Below are positions 16,726 through 25,072 of a stretch of DNA of 39,627 bases, piece by piece. A program made the position numbers and the translations under genes. Each line of letters opens with the position of its first letter. The stretch's first letter is position 1. Source of the DNA: Bifidobacterium breve (GTDB lineage: Bacteria; Actinomycetota; Actinomycetes; Nanopelagicales; Nanopelagicaceae); the NCBI GenBank assembly GCA_945860245.1, contig CAMAPO010000010.1, positions 1 through 39,627 on the forward strand, read 5' to 3'. The notes beneath the pieces are model-generated. The model was not told where the DNA came from and ran no database searches. It was given only the letters and a program-made list of their open reading frames with translations.

Positions 16726-18888
16726 ATGGCTATTGAGCCAAAGTCACCGCGCAAGCGTGCGGTGAAAAAAGTAAGTAAGAAGAAATCACTTGCTGCAGAT
16801 AAGTCAGCTGAAATTGTCGACGCACCTGTTGCTGAAGCAGTTGAAAGTAAGAGCAAGAAGAGAGCACCGGCAATACCGGTTCCAATTTTTCAAGCTGCAA
16901 CAACTGAGAAAGCTCCTAAGCCAGCCCGCAAGAGCGCGGCCAAGGAGAGCGCTGTAACTCCCGAGAGCCCTGCAGTATCTGATGATGAAGATTCACGTGG
17001 TGGTCGCAACCGCCGCCGCCGTCGTGGTGGTCGCGGACGTCGCAAACCAAGCGCTGATGGCGCAGATACCCAAGATGCAACCGATGATGGTGAAGAGTCA
17101 AACTCTGATTCGACCGTCGATGGCGCAGAAGGTACAACCCATCGTCGCCGTCGCCGTCGCCGTGCAACTGGTGAAGGAGTAACGCCAGGTGAGATTGTTG
17201 ATGAAGATGGCGTAGTAACAGTTGTAAAGGTGCGCGAAGTTCGTGAACGTACAGAACGACCAGCGCGGGCCGAACGTAGTGAACGCGGAACTCGCAATCG
17301 TCGCGAACGTGGTGGACGATCTGATCGTTCTGATAATCGTGGTGAATATCGTGAGCCATATCGTCGTCGTGGGACAGTTATTACCGATGGAGAATTTTTA
17401 GCTCGCCGTGAGAACGTTGATCGTGAAATGGTAGTTCGCCAAATTGGTGACCGCATTCAGATCGCCGTTATTGAAGATAAGGTGATGGTCGAGCATTATG
17501 TAAACCGAAATTCCAACGTTTCTTATGTCGGCAATGTTTACCTTGGCCGCGTACAAAATGTACTTCCTTCAATGGAAGCTGCCTTCGTAGATATTGGCAA
17601 GGGTCGCAACGCGGTTTTATATGCCGGTGAAGTTAACTGGGATGCTGCTGGTATTTCTGAGAGCCAACCTCGAAAAATTGAAATGGTTTTAAAGACTGGT
17701 CAACCAGTTCTTGTGCAAGTTACTAAAGATCCAATTGGGCAAAAAGGTGCGCGTTTAACTAGTCAGATTTCTCTGCCCGGTCGTTACGTCGTTTATGTTC
17801 CTGGCGGTGGAATGAGTGGAATTTCAAAACGCCTTCCTGAATCAGAGCGCACACGTCTGAAAGCAATTTTAAAGAATTTGATTCCTGAAGAAGCTGGCGT
17901 AATTGTTCGCACCGCAGCTGAAGGAGTAAGTGAAGAAGAACTGACCAACGATGTCGCACGCTTAAGGGCGCAATGGGAAGATATTTATCAGAAATCTGAG
18001 AATCCAAATTTCCACGCACCAACTCTTCTGCTCTCTGAGCCAGATCTAGCAGTGCGCGTAATCCGCGACATATTTAACGAAGATTTCCGCAAACTTACAA
18101 TTCAGGGAAGTGATGCTTGGGAAGAGATCAGTAACTACCTTGGTGGTATCGCTCCTGAACTTGTGGGCAAGTTGGAGAAATATGTCGGTAAGGGAGATCT
18201 CTTCGCTGAATTCCGCGTTGAAGAACAATTGGCAAAGGCATTTGATCGCAAGGTTTATCTACCATCAGGCGGATCCCTCGTAATCGATCGCACTGAAGCG
18301 ATGATCGTAATCGACGTCAACACCGGTAAATTTATTGGTAAAGGTGGCAATCTCGAAGAGACTGTAACCAAGAACAACTTAGAAGCAGCGGAAGAAATCG
18401 CCCGCCAACTTCGCTTACGCGACTTAGGTGGAATTATTGTTATCGACTTTATCGATATGATTTTGGAATCTAATCGTGATGCCGTGCTTCGTCGCTTAGT
18501 TGAATGTTTGGGACGAGATCGCACCAAGCACCAAGTCGCCGAAGTAACTTCTCTTGGACTTGTACAGATGACGCGTAAGCGAGTTGGTCAAGGCCTAATC
18601 GAAGCCTTCTCAACTACTTGTGATTCTTGTTCTGGTCGCGGACTTCATATTCATATGGAGCCGGTGAAGATGAAGGCGCCAATGCCTCAGGTAAATTCAC
18701 AATCAGCCTCTCACGAAGATGTCGATGAAGATCAGGCAACCGAACACGAATTCCATGAGGTTCAAAATTCAGAATCGATCGCAACTGAATCTGAAACCGA
18801 TTCTGAAGAAACGACCGAAACCGTTGCAGAAAAACCTGCCGGACGTCGTCGTCGCAGAGCCGCTTCAAGTGGGATTATCACCGCGTAG
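16726..18888 (+). CDS. rne: Ribonuclease E/G family endoribonuclease
   Basis: Processes rRNA and tRNA precursors and starts mRNA decay. In the 720 residues the catalytic core is central: an S1 domain (about 245-330), the DNase I-like active site with Asp530 (IVIDVNTG) and Asp574 (IVIDFIDM), and the zinc link CDSC (Cys632, Cys635). Spacing of these residues matches E. coli Rne (303, 346, 404). It is flanked by an N-terminal extension of about 230 residues with runs of Arg (RNRRRRR, HRRRRRRR) between acidic stretches, and an acidic C-terminal tail ending in an Arg cluster. Both are likely disordered RNA- or partner-binding regions, as in other actinobacterial RNase E. The start follows GAGGA. 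The 219-nt upstream region holds several hairpins. Confidence 0.95.
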   Translation: MAIEPKSPRKRAVKKVSKKKSLAADKSAEIVDAPVAEAVESKSKKRAPAIPVPIFQAATTEKAPKPARKSAAKESAVTPESPAVSDDEDSRGGRNRRRRRGGRGRRKPSADGADTQDATDDGEESNSDSTVDGAEGTTHRRRRRRRATGEGVTPGEIVDEDGVVTVVKVREVRERTERPARAERSERGTRNRRERGGRSDRSDNRGEYREPYRRRGTVITDGEFLARRENVDREMVVRQIGDRIQIAVIEDKVMVEHYVNRNSNVSYVGNVYLGRVQNVLPSMEAAFVDIGKGRNAVLYAGEVNWDAAGISESQPRKIEMVLKTGQPVLVQVTKDPIGQKGARLTSQISLPGRYVVYVPGGGMSGISKRLPESERTRLKAILKNLIPEEAGVIVRTAAEGVSEEELTNDVARLRAQWEDIYQKSENPNFHAPTLLLSEPDLAVRVIRDIFNEDFRKLTIQGSDAWEEISNYLGGIAPELVGKLEKYVGKGDLFAEFRVEEQLAKAFDRKVYLPSGGSLVIDRTEAMIVIDVNTGKFIGKGGNLEETVTKNNLEAAEEIARQLRLRDLGGIIVIDFIDMILESNRDAVLRRLVECLGRDRTKHQVAEVTSLGLVQMTRKRVGQGLIEAFSTTCDSCSGRGLHIHMEPVKMKAPMPQVNSQSASHEDVDEDQATEHEFHEVQNSESIATESETDSEETTETVAEKPAGRRRRRAASSGIITA

Positions 18889-18900
18889 AAATACCTCAAT

Positions 18901-18930
18901 TTGACCCTAAGGGCATGAAATCCGTACCCT
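18901..18930 (+). promoter_or_regulatory. rplU-rpmA promoter
   Basis: TTGACC (18901-18906) and TACCCT (18925-18930) form a -35/-10 pair with an 18-nt spacer, one of the best promoters in the window. The predicted start near 18937 gives a leader of about 60 nt before rplU. The repeat CTAAGGG/CCCTTAG covers the spacer and the -10. Confidence 0.6.
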
Positions 18931-18933
18931 TAG
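18907..18933 (+). repeat. Inverted repeat over the rplU promoter
   Basis: CTAAGGG (18907-18913) and CCCTTAG (18927-18933) are perfect 7-nt inverted repeats separated by 13 nt. They lie between -35 and -10 and overlap the -10. They could be an operator or a hairpin at the end of the rne transcript; there is no T-run. Confidence 0.5.
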
Positions 18934-18995
18934 CCTCTGCTCGATCACTTCCCATCTAGGGCCGTGCGAGCGCGAAATGAACTGGAGCAAGAATC

Positions 18996-19310
18996 GTGTA
19001 CGCAATTGTTAAAGCTGGCGGACGCCAGGAGAAAGTCACCGTTGGTGAAACCATCACTGTCGATCGCATCGACCAAGCTGCTGGCGCATCAGTAACTTTC
19101 CCTGCACTTCTCGTCGTTGATGGCGCAAGCGTCACATCTGATCCAAAGGTTCTAAGTGGCGTAAAAGTCACTGGCGAAGTTATCGATGAAGTTAAAGGTC
19201 CAAAGATCGACATCCTTCGCTACATGAATAAGACTGGCTATCGCCGTCGTCAAGGTTTTCGCGCACAGCAAACTCGAGTCAAGATCACCGCGATCAGCGG
19301 CGTGAAATAA
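18996..19310 (+). CDS. rplU: 50S ribosomal protein L21
   Basis: Large-subunit protein that binds 23S rRNA. The 104 residues begin [11 protein letters not shown] and end with the conserved basic segment [18 protein letters not shown], typical of L21. The start is GTG, with GGAG at 18984-18987. Twelve bases separate it from rpmA, and the two form a transcription unit between a clear promoter and a clear terminator. Confidence 0.97.
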   Translation: MYAIVKAGGRQEKVTVGETITVDRIDQAAGASVTFPALLVVDGASVTSDPKVLSGVKVTGEVIDEVKGPKIDILRYMNKTGYRRRQGFRAQQTRVKITAISGVK

Positions 19311-19321
19311 GGGGTTGAACA

Positions 19322-19576
19322 ATGGCAAGTAAAAAGGGTGTCTCCTCGACACGTAACGGTCGCGATTCAAATCCACAGTACCTTGGCATCAAGCGCTTCG
19401 GTGGACAAGAAGTAAATGCTGGCGAGATCTTGGTCCGTCAGCGCGGTACACATTTTCACCCAGGCAAGAACGTTGGTCGCGGTAAGGATGACACTTTGTT
19501 TGCACTAGCTGCAGGAGCAGTTGAATTCGGTCGCGCTCGCGGACGTCGTGTAGTGAATGTGGTTCCGGTCGCTTAA
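19322..19576 (+). CDS. rpmA: 50S ribosomal protein L27
   Basis: Located near the peptidyl-transferase centre. The 84 residues start [16 protein letters not shown] and contain the L27 core [17 protein letters not shown] and [18 protein letters not shown]. The N terminus matches the form that needs no protease processing (unlike the Firmicutes pre-L27). AAGGGG precedes the ATG. An intrinsic terminator begins 17 nt after the stop. Confidence 0.97.
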   Translation: MASKKGVSSTRNGRDSNPQYLGIKRFGGQEVNAGEILVRQRGTHFHPGKNVGRGKDDTLFALAAGAVEFGRARGRRVVNVVPVA

Positions 19577-19592
19577 TTTAGGTTTCTCAAAG

Positions 19593-19624
19593 AGAGCGAG
19601 CCGCGTCCGTGGCTCGCTCTTTTT
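19593..19624 (+). terminator. Intrinsic terminator after rpmA
   Basis: A perfect 10-bp stem AGAGCGAGCC/GGCTCGCTCT (19593-19602 with 19611-19620) closes an 8-nt loop and runs into TTTTT then ATTT. It separates the L21-L27 unit from obg. Confidence 0.92.
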
Positions 19625-19677
19625 ATTTCATAAACAATTTCTAGGATAGTTAACAGATAAGGAAGGAGCGTTAAGAG

Positions 19678-21183
19678 ATGACAACATTTATCGATCGCGT
19701 AACGCTCTACGCTGCTGCCGGAAAAGGTGGCGACGGCTGCGTCTCTGTTAAGCGCGAAAAGTTCAAACCTCTTGGCGGTCCAGATGGTGGCAATGGTGGT
19801 CGCGGCGGCGACATTATTCTCATCGTCGATTCCAGCGTTACTACGCTCTTAGATTTCCATCACTCACCACACCGCAAGGCGACTTCTGGCTCACAAGGGT
19901 ATGGCGATCGAAAAGATGGAACATATGGCGAAGATTTAATCCTGCCTGTTCCAAATGGAACCGTTATTCTCGACGCAAAAGGCAATCAGCTCGCCGATCT
20001 AATTGGAACAGGAACAACATTTCTTGCTGCTCAGGGCGGCCACGGTGGGCTCGGCAATTTAGCTCTCTCATCATCTAAGCGCCGCGCACCAGGTTTTGCA
20101 CTCCTTGGTGAACCAGGTGAAGAACGCACTCTTTACTTAGAACTTAAATCTGTTGCTGATATTGCACTCGTTGGATATCCAAGTGCAGGTAAATCATCAC
20201 TGATCGCAGCGATTTCTGCGGCTCGTCCGAAGATTGCAGATTATCCATTCACAACATTGGTTCCAAACTTGGGCGTTGTTCAAGCAGGAGAAACTCGTTT
20301 CACAGTTGCTGACGTGCCAGGTTTAATTCCAGGTGCATCACAAGGTAAGGGCCTAGGCCTCGAATTCTTACGTCACGTCGAACGTTGCGTAGCACTTGTG
20401 CATGTACTCGATTGCGGAACCTTAGAAACTGACCGCGATCCAGTAAGTGATTTAGAAATCATTGAAGCCGAGCTCGCGCTATACGGCGGCCTAGAAGATC
20501 GTGTCCGAATCATTGCGCTAAATAAAATTGATCTACCTGATGGCAAAGCGATGGCAGATATGGTTGCTCAATCACTTCGCGATAAGGGCTATGAGGTTTA
20601 TCCAGTATCGGCTGCTAGCCGTGAAGGTTTGCAAGAACTTCTCTATGCCATGGCGCGACTAGTTCAGAGAGAGCGCGCTGCTGCCGCAACTGAAGAACGC
20701 ACTCGTATTATCTTGCGCCCAACAGCGGTAGATGATTCTGGATACACAGTGCAAGCAAATGCCGATGGCTCATTTAGCGTACGCGGACAGAAAGTTGTTC
20801 GTTGGGTGCGTCAAACTAACTTTAAAAATGCCGAAGCCATTGGTTATCTCGCAGATCGCCTGGCACAACTTGGTGTTGAAAAAGAATTGTTTAAAAAAGG
20901 AGCTGTTGCTGGAAGTGAAGTCCGTATCGGTTCTGGCGATAATGAAGTTGTCTTTGAATGGGAGCCAACGATCGAAGCTGGCGCAGAACAATTAGCTGGG
21001 CACCTACACCGTCGCGGCGAAGATTCGCGCTTGGAAGGTGCATGGGTTGTAGAAGAAAAGGTTGTCGATCAACTATCTGACGATGAAATTGCGCAACAAT
21101 GGGAGTACAACGTGGAGGACCCAAAAACTCCACGCCTAATCGAGCCACAATCATCTGATCTACAGGCAAGCGAGGATAAGTAA
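19678..21183 (+). CDS. obg: GTPase Obg (CgtA), ribosome assembly factor
   Basis: Large-subunit maturation and stringent-response GTPase. The 501 residues show the glycine-rich Obg fold (1-158), the G domain with G1 GYPSAGKSS (166-174), G3 DVPGL (212-216) and G4 NKID (282-285), and the C-terminal OCT domain (about 345-425) found in Actinobacteria and Firmicutes, followed by an acidic tail. The start has a strong GGAAGGAG. A TAGGAT at 19642-19647 could be the -10 of its own promoter after the rpmA terminator. The proB ATG follows its TAA with no spacer. Confidence 0.96.
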   Translation: MTTFIDRVTLYAAAGKGGDGCVSVKREKFKPLGGPDGGNGGRGGDIILIVDSSVTTLLDFHHSPHRKATSGSQGYGDRKDGTYGEDLILPVPNGTVILDAKGNQLADLIGTGTTFLAAQGGHGGLGNLALSSSKRRAPGFALLGEPGEERTLYLELKSVADIALVGYPSAGKSSLIAAISAARPKIADYPFTTLVPNLGVVQAGETRFTVADVPGLIPGASQGKGLGLEFLRHVERCVALVHVLDCGTLETDRDPVSDLEIIEAELALYGGLEDRVRIIALNKIDLPDGKAMADMVAQSLRDKGYEVYPVSAASREGLQELLYAMARLVQRERAAAATEERTRIILRPTAVDDSGYTVQANADGSFSVRGQKVVRWVRQTNFKNAEAIGYLADRLAQLGVEKELFKKGAVAGSEVRIGSGDNEVVFEWEPTIEAGAEQLAGHLHRRGEDSRLEGAWVVEEKVVDQLSDDEIAQQWEYNVEDPKTPRLIEPQSSDLQASEDK

Positions 21184-22299
21184 ATGAGCCGCAACGCAGT
21201 CACCACAGCAAAGCGCGTTGTCATAAAAATTGGCTCCTCATCACTTACCGGAACCGCAGGCTCGAAGTTAGATTCTGATTCAGTCTCCAAGATTGCAGAT
21301 TTAGTTGCATCACTTCGTGCACGTGGATCAGAAGTTATCTTGGTTTCATCGGGTGCAATTGCTGCCGGCCTTGCTCCACTTGGCCTTAGCGCGCGCCCAA
21401 AGGATCTGGCCACACAACAAGCAGCAGCTTCTGTTGGCCAAGGTTTACTGATTGCAAAATATAACGAAAATTTCTCGCGCCATAATTTAGTTTCGTCACA
21501 AGTTCTGCTGACAACTGAAGATGTAGTCCGCCGTTCGCATTATCAAAATGCACAGCAAACTCTCAATAAATTACTCTCTCTTGGCGTAGTTCCAATCATC
21601 AACGAGAACGATTCAGTCGGAACCCAAGAGATCCGCTTTGGCGATAACGATCGCTTGGCCGCACTGGTTTCATTGCTAGTTGGAGCAGATTTATTAATTC
21701 TTATTTCAGATGTTGATGCTTTATACGATGCCCCACCAACACAGGCTGGTGCAAAGGCAATTCACTTTATTGATCAAATTAGTGATATTGAAAATATTGA
21801 AATCGGTGGAGTTGGATCATCGGGTGTCGGCAGCGGGGGAATGGTCACAAAGATTGAGGCGGCACGCATTTCGACCAGCGCCGGTATTCCAATGTTGCTC
21901 ACTTCACTTGCAAAGTCAGCTCTTGCGCTAACTGGTGAAGAAGTCGGAACTTTCTTTGCCGCTCACGGCACGCGCTCAACATCTCGTCTGCTTTGGCTAG
22001 CGCACGCTTCTACTCCTCGGGGACGTTTAATTCTTGATGCCGGTGCTGTGACCGCAATTCTGGAACGTGGCGTTTCACTCCTGCCTGCCGGTGTTACTGC
22101 AGTGGAAGGTGAATTTATTTCTGGCGATACCGTAGAACTAGTCGGTGCAGATAATAAAGTTATTGCCCGTGGGTTAGTTGCCTTTGACTCAGATGAAATT
22201 CCACAAATGTTGGGACGTTCTACCAAAGAACTTGCCGCATCGTTGGGGGCAGAATACGAGCGCGAACTCGTTCATCGCGATGATTTGGTGCTTATCTAA
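21184..22299 (+). CDS. proB: Glutamate 5-kinase
   Basis: First step of proline synthesis, forming gamma-glutamyl phosphate. The 371 residues include the amino acid kinase domain (VVIKIGSSSL near the N terminus, INENDSV, FGDNDRLAALVS) and a C-terminal PUA domain (about 280-365). It directly follows obg, with GAGGATAAG as Shine-Dalgarno inside the obg end. Its stop overlaps the stop of the minus-strand hydrolase by bases 22296-22299. ProA, the next enzyme, is more than 1 kb downstream. Confidence 0.96.
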   Translation: MSRNAVTTAKRVVIKIGSSSLTGTAGSKLDSDSVSKIADLVASLRARGSEVILVSSGAIAAGLAPLGLSARPKDLATQQAAASVGQGLLIAKYNENFSRHNLVSSQVLLTTEDVVRRSHYQNAQQTLNKLLSLGVVPIINENDSVGTQEIRFGDNDRLAALVSLLVGADLLILISDVDALYDAPPTQAGAKAIHFIDQISDIENIEIGGVGSSGVGSGGMVTKIEAARISTSAGIPMLLTSLAKSALALTGEEVGTFFAAHGTRSTSRLLWLAHASTPRGRLILDAGAVTAILERGVSLLPAGVTAVEGEFISGDTVELVGADNKVIARGLVAFDSDEIPQMLGRSTKELAASLGAEYERELVHRDDLVLI

Positions 22300-23441
22300 C
22301 TCTTCTTCTCAGCAACTTCGCGTAATACTGAGGCGACTTTATCGCTGATGCCATCAACACTGGTTGGCATATCGCTTAACTTAACGATGACGGTATCGTG
22401 AAGCGGATCCTGATAAATATATTGTCCGTGTAGCCCCATCATTAAATTAATTCCCTGATAGGGATGCCACATCTGCGCCGCATAACCCCAGCCATAATCA
22501 AGATTTACTACTGGATTGGAAAGTCGCGCTTTCCAAGAAGTGCTGGCGATCGCAGGTGTTCCGCTCATTAGCGCCTGACCAACGCGGGCGTAATCGCGGG
22601 CTGTCGCGTTAAAGCAACAGAAAGCCTTTTCGTGGCCGCCGACTTTATCTACATTCCAAGTGGCATCGTATTCTGCGCCCACTTTTTTCCAGATTCGCTC
22701 GCTATATTCATCGGCTAACTTATTTCCAGTTACCTTCTGAATAATCAAACCGAGCAGTTCAGTGTTAACGCTTCGATACTCGGGGTAGGTGCCTGGTTCT
22801 TCCCGCATTTTGCGATTATTTTTGATAAAGAAATTCATGTCAGTTGTGGCGTACATCTGCGCAATTGCCACACCCCAACCGGAGGGCCCAGTTGGATAAT
22901 TATCAGAAACTCCGATGCCGGAGTTCATATCTAAGAGATCCTTGATTGTTACCTTGTCGAAAGAAGATTCAGCCTTAAAGTCCGGCAGGATTGAAACGAA
23001 GGTATCTGATTCTTTGATCTTGCCCTCATCAATTAGTTGACCAATTACTAGTGAGGTCATTGTCTTTGCAACCGAATACGAAGGAAGCACTGTAGATTCG
23101 GTCTTTCCATTTAAGTATTTTTCGTAGGTGATTTTTCCACCACGAATGATCAGAAAGGCATTGGTCTGAGTGGCTTTCATAAACTCATCAAATGAAATCT
23201 TCGCGCCGTTCCACGTAACCTCATTAATTACCTCTGGCTCACCTATTTTCCATGTGGTTGCCGTATTTGGCTCAGCCGAAATTACGTGAAAGGGCATTAG
23301 ATCTGGTGTCTTAGAAGCGGGGGCCAGTCCTAACTTAATCGCTGCAATCGGCTCTGGGTATCTAATCGCCTTAGTCAGTCCGAACAAGGCGATGTAAAGG
23401 AGAAGGAGAACTACTGCAATTCTGCGAATTAATTTGAGCAC
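22296..23441 (-). CDS. Membrane-anchored serine hydrolase, beta-lactamase / NylB-like family
   Basis: The only minus-strand gene here. The 381 residues begin with one hydrophobic anchor (about 8-24), so the catalytic domain is probably outside the membrane. The penicillin-recognising fold is shown by SVAK (123-126, nucleophile Ser123, Lys126) and by Tyr222 in EYRSVNTELLG, a pattern close to 6-aminohexanoate-dimer hydrolase and related esterases rather than to true class C beta-lactamases. The segment CCFNATARDYARVG also resembles that group. The substrate is unknown; resistance should not be assumed. The start is GTG with no close Shine-Dalgarno. It lies convergent to proB and divergent from proA. 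Confidence 0.82.
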   Translation of the reverse strand: MLKLIRRIAVVLLLLYIALFGLTKAIRYPEPIAAIKLGLAPASKTPDLMPFHVISAEPNTATTWKIGEPEVINEVTWNGAKISFDEFMKATQTNAFLIIRGGKITYEKYLNGKTESTVLPSYSVAKTMTSLVIGQLIDEGKIKESDTFVSILPDFKAESSFDKVTIKDLLDMNSGIGVSDNYPTGPSGWGVAIAQMYATTDMNFFIKNNRKMREEPGTYPEYRSVNTELLGLIIQKVTGNKLADEYSERIWKKVGAEYDATWNVDKVGGHEKAFCCFNATARDYARVGQALMSGTPAIASTSWKARLSNPVVNLDYGWGYAAQMWHPYQGINLMMGLHGQYIYQDPLHDTVIVKLSDMPTSVDGISDKVASVLREVAEKKS

Positions 23442-23447
23442 AACGAA

Positions 23448-23453
23448 AGGGTA
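23448..23453 (-). promoter_or_regulatory. Candidate -10 for leaderless hydrolase mRNA
   Basis: On the minus strand TACCCT ends 6 nt before the GTG start. It is the same hexamer as the rplU -10. It lies 8 nt from the opposing proA -10. Confidence 0.4.
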
Positions 23454-23461
23454 ACTCCCGC

Positions 23462-23467
23462 TAGGCT
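23462..23467 (+). promoter_or_regulatory. Candidate -10 for leaderless proA mRNA
   Basis: TAGGCT ends 7 nt before the proA ATG. No Shine-Dalgarno is present apart from the AGG inside the hexamer. Confidence 0.42.
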
Positions 23468-23474
23468 TAAACCT

Positions 23475-24743
23475 ATGGATGCGGTCGCAACAGTTTCAGA
23501 GTTGGCGCTCAAAGCGCGCACGGCTGCCCGCACTTTGTCGGCGGCTACAGGTGCCGAGCGTAAAGCAGCGTTATATAAAATCGCCGAAGCAATTGAATTG
23601 CGCAGCGCAGAGATTATAAAAGCGAATAGCGAAGATATTACTCGGGCACAAGCTGAGGATATGCATCCACAGATGGAAGATCGATTATTGCTTAATGAAT
23701 CTCGTGTAGCTGGAATCGCAAACGGAGCGCGCTTGGTGGCTGATCTTCCAGATCCACTCGGCCAAGTTCTCCGCCATTCAACCTTGCCGAATGGATTAGA
23801 TCTAAAACAGATATCGGTTCCATTTGGCGTAATCGGTATGGTTTATGAAGCCCGCCCTAATGTCACCGTGGATGCTGCAGTGATCTTGTTGATGTCTGGT
23901 AACGCCGCCCTATTACGCGGGTCATCAACCGCGGCGGCAAGTAATCAAGTATTAGTAACAGTAATGCGCGATGCTCTGGCTAATACCAAGATCTCCCCAG
24001 AAGTAATTCAACTTGTGCCATCTGATGACCGCGCAACCGTGAAGGCGTTGCTCAATGCGCGCGGCAAAGTTGATTTGGTAATCCCTCGCGGAAGCGCATC
24101 TTTGATTCGTATGGTTGTTGATGAATCAACAGTGCCAACGATCGAAACAGGCGCTGGTGTTTGTCACGTTTATGTCGATGAATTTGCCGATATTGCGAAG
24201 GCGCTACCAATTCTAATTAACTCCAAAACTCACCGCCCTAGCGTTTGCAATGCCGCCGAAACTTTATTAGTTCACCGCGCCATCGCCCCAACCTTCTTAC
24301 CTATGGCACTTAAAGCACTTTCTGATGCCGGAGTTATTTTGCATGCTGACCCAACCGCGCAGAAAGTTGCCGAAAAGTTTGGCATTTCAGCGACCGCTGC
24401 AACTGAAGAGAACTGGTGCACCGAATACGGAATTCTGGAGATGAATGTGGGAGTTGTGGATTCAGTAGATGCCGCTTCAGATCACATTGCAAAGTACGGA
24501 ACCAATCACACCGAAGCGATTGTTACGGAAAATAAGGCAAATGCAGATCGATTTATTGCTCTCTCTGATTGCGCCGCAGTAATGGTCAACACATCAACAA
24601 GATTTACAGATGGCGAGCAAATGGGCTTTGGCGCTGAGATTGGAATCTCAAATCAGAAATTGCATGCTCGCGGCCCAATGGGGTTAGAAGCGATGACGAC
24701 AACGACTTGGATCGTCACTGGCGATGGTCAGATTCGCAACTAG
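23475..24743 (+). CDS. proA: Gamma-glutamyl phosphate reductase
   Basis: NADPH-dependent second step of proline synthesis, giving glutamate semialdehyde. The 422 residues are the normal length of this aldehyde dehydrogenase-fold enzyme. The catalytic Cys258 lies in HRPSVCNAAETLL, and the family motif VYEARPNVTVDAA is at about 123-135. The start lacks a Shine-Dalgarno. Separation from proB by an opposite-strand gene means it must have its own promoter. Confidence 0.96.
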   Translation: MDAVATVSELALKARTAARTLSAATGAERKAALYKIAEAIELRSAEIIKANSEDITRAQAEDMHPQMEDRLLLNESRVAGIANGARLVADLPDPLGQVLRHSTLPNGLDLKQISVPFGVIGMVYEARPNVTVDAAVILLMSGNAALLRGSSTAAASNQVLVTVMRDALANTKISPEVIQLVPSDDRATVKALLNARGKVDLVIPRGSASLIRMVVDESTVPTIETGAGVCHVYVDEFADIAKALPILINSKTHRPSVCNAAETLLVHRAIAPTFLPMALKALSDAGVILHADPTAQKVAEKFGISATAATEENWCTEYGILEMNVGVVDSVDAASDHIAKYGTNHTEAIVTENKANADRFIALSDCAAVMVNTSTRFTDGEQMGFGAEIGISNQKLHARGPMGLEAMTTTTWIVTGDGQIRN

Positions 24744-24772
24744 CCACATTTCTCATTAAACTCAGGAGCATT

Positions 24773-25072
24773 ATGAGCAGCCTTTCGCGTGATGAAGTAG
24801 CCAAGCTTGCTGCGCTGGCTCGCATCGAAATGAGCGAAGCAGAACTCGTAAGTCTTTCCTCACAATTTGGCAGCATTCTCGATGCTGTAGCTCGGGTGCA
24901 AGAACTTAATTTAGAAGGCGTGAAAGCGACTTCACATCCACAGCCGCTAGAAAATATCTTTAGAGAGGATGTAGTCCAGCCAAGCCTGACCCCAGATCAA
25001 GCGCTATCTGGTGCTCCTGCGCAAGAGGATCAACGCTTTCGTGTCCCACAAATTCTGGGTGAAGCAGAGTGA
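24773..25072 (+). CDS. gatC: Asp-tRNA(Asn)/Glu-tRNA(Gln) amidotransferase subunit C
   Basis: Small stabilising subunit of the GatCAB complex that amidates mischarged Glu-tRNA(Gln) and Asp-tRNA(Asn). The 99 residues open with the typical [21 protein letters not shown] and contain [14 protein letters not shown]. The start is the ATG at 24773 after AGGAG (24764-24768). A longer reading frame from 24707 would overlap proA and add residues foreign to the family. Its TGA overlaps the gatA GTG (GTGA). Presence of the complex suggests that GlnRS, AsnRS or both are absent. Confidence 0.94.
   Translation: MSSLSRDEVAKLAALARIEMSEAELVSLSSQFGSILDAVARVQELNLEGVKATSHPQPLENIFREDVVQPSLTPDQALSGAPAQEDQRFRVPQILGEAE

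Noticed and set aside
16890..17456. 188-codon open frame on the minus strand within rne
   Set aside because: It is a by-product of the Arg-codon-rich rne extension. Its own product is Ser/Arg/Pro low-complexity with no family features and no start signals.
24707..24772. Longer upstream start for gatC
   Set aside because: It would overlap proA and add residues unlike GatC, while the ATG at 24773 has a proper AGGAG.
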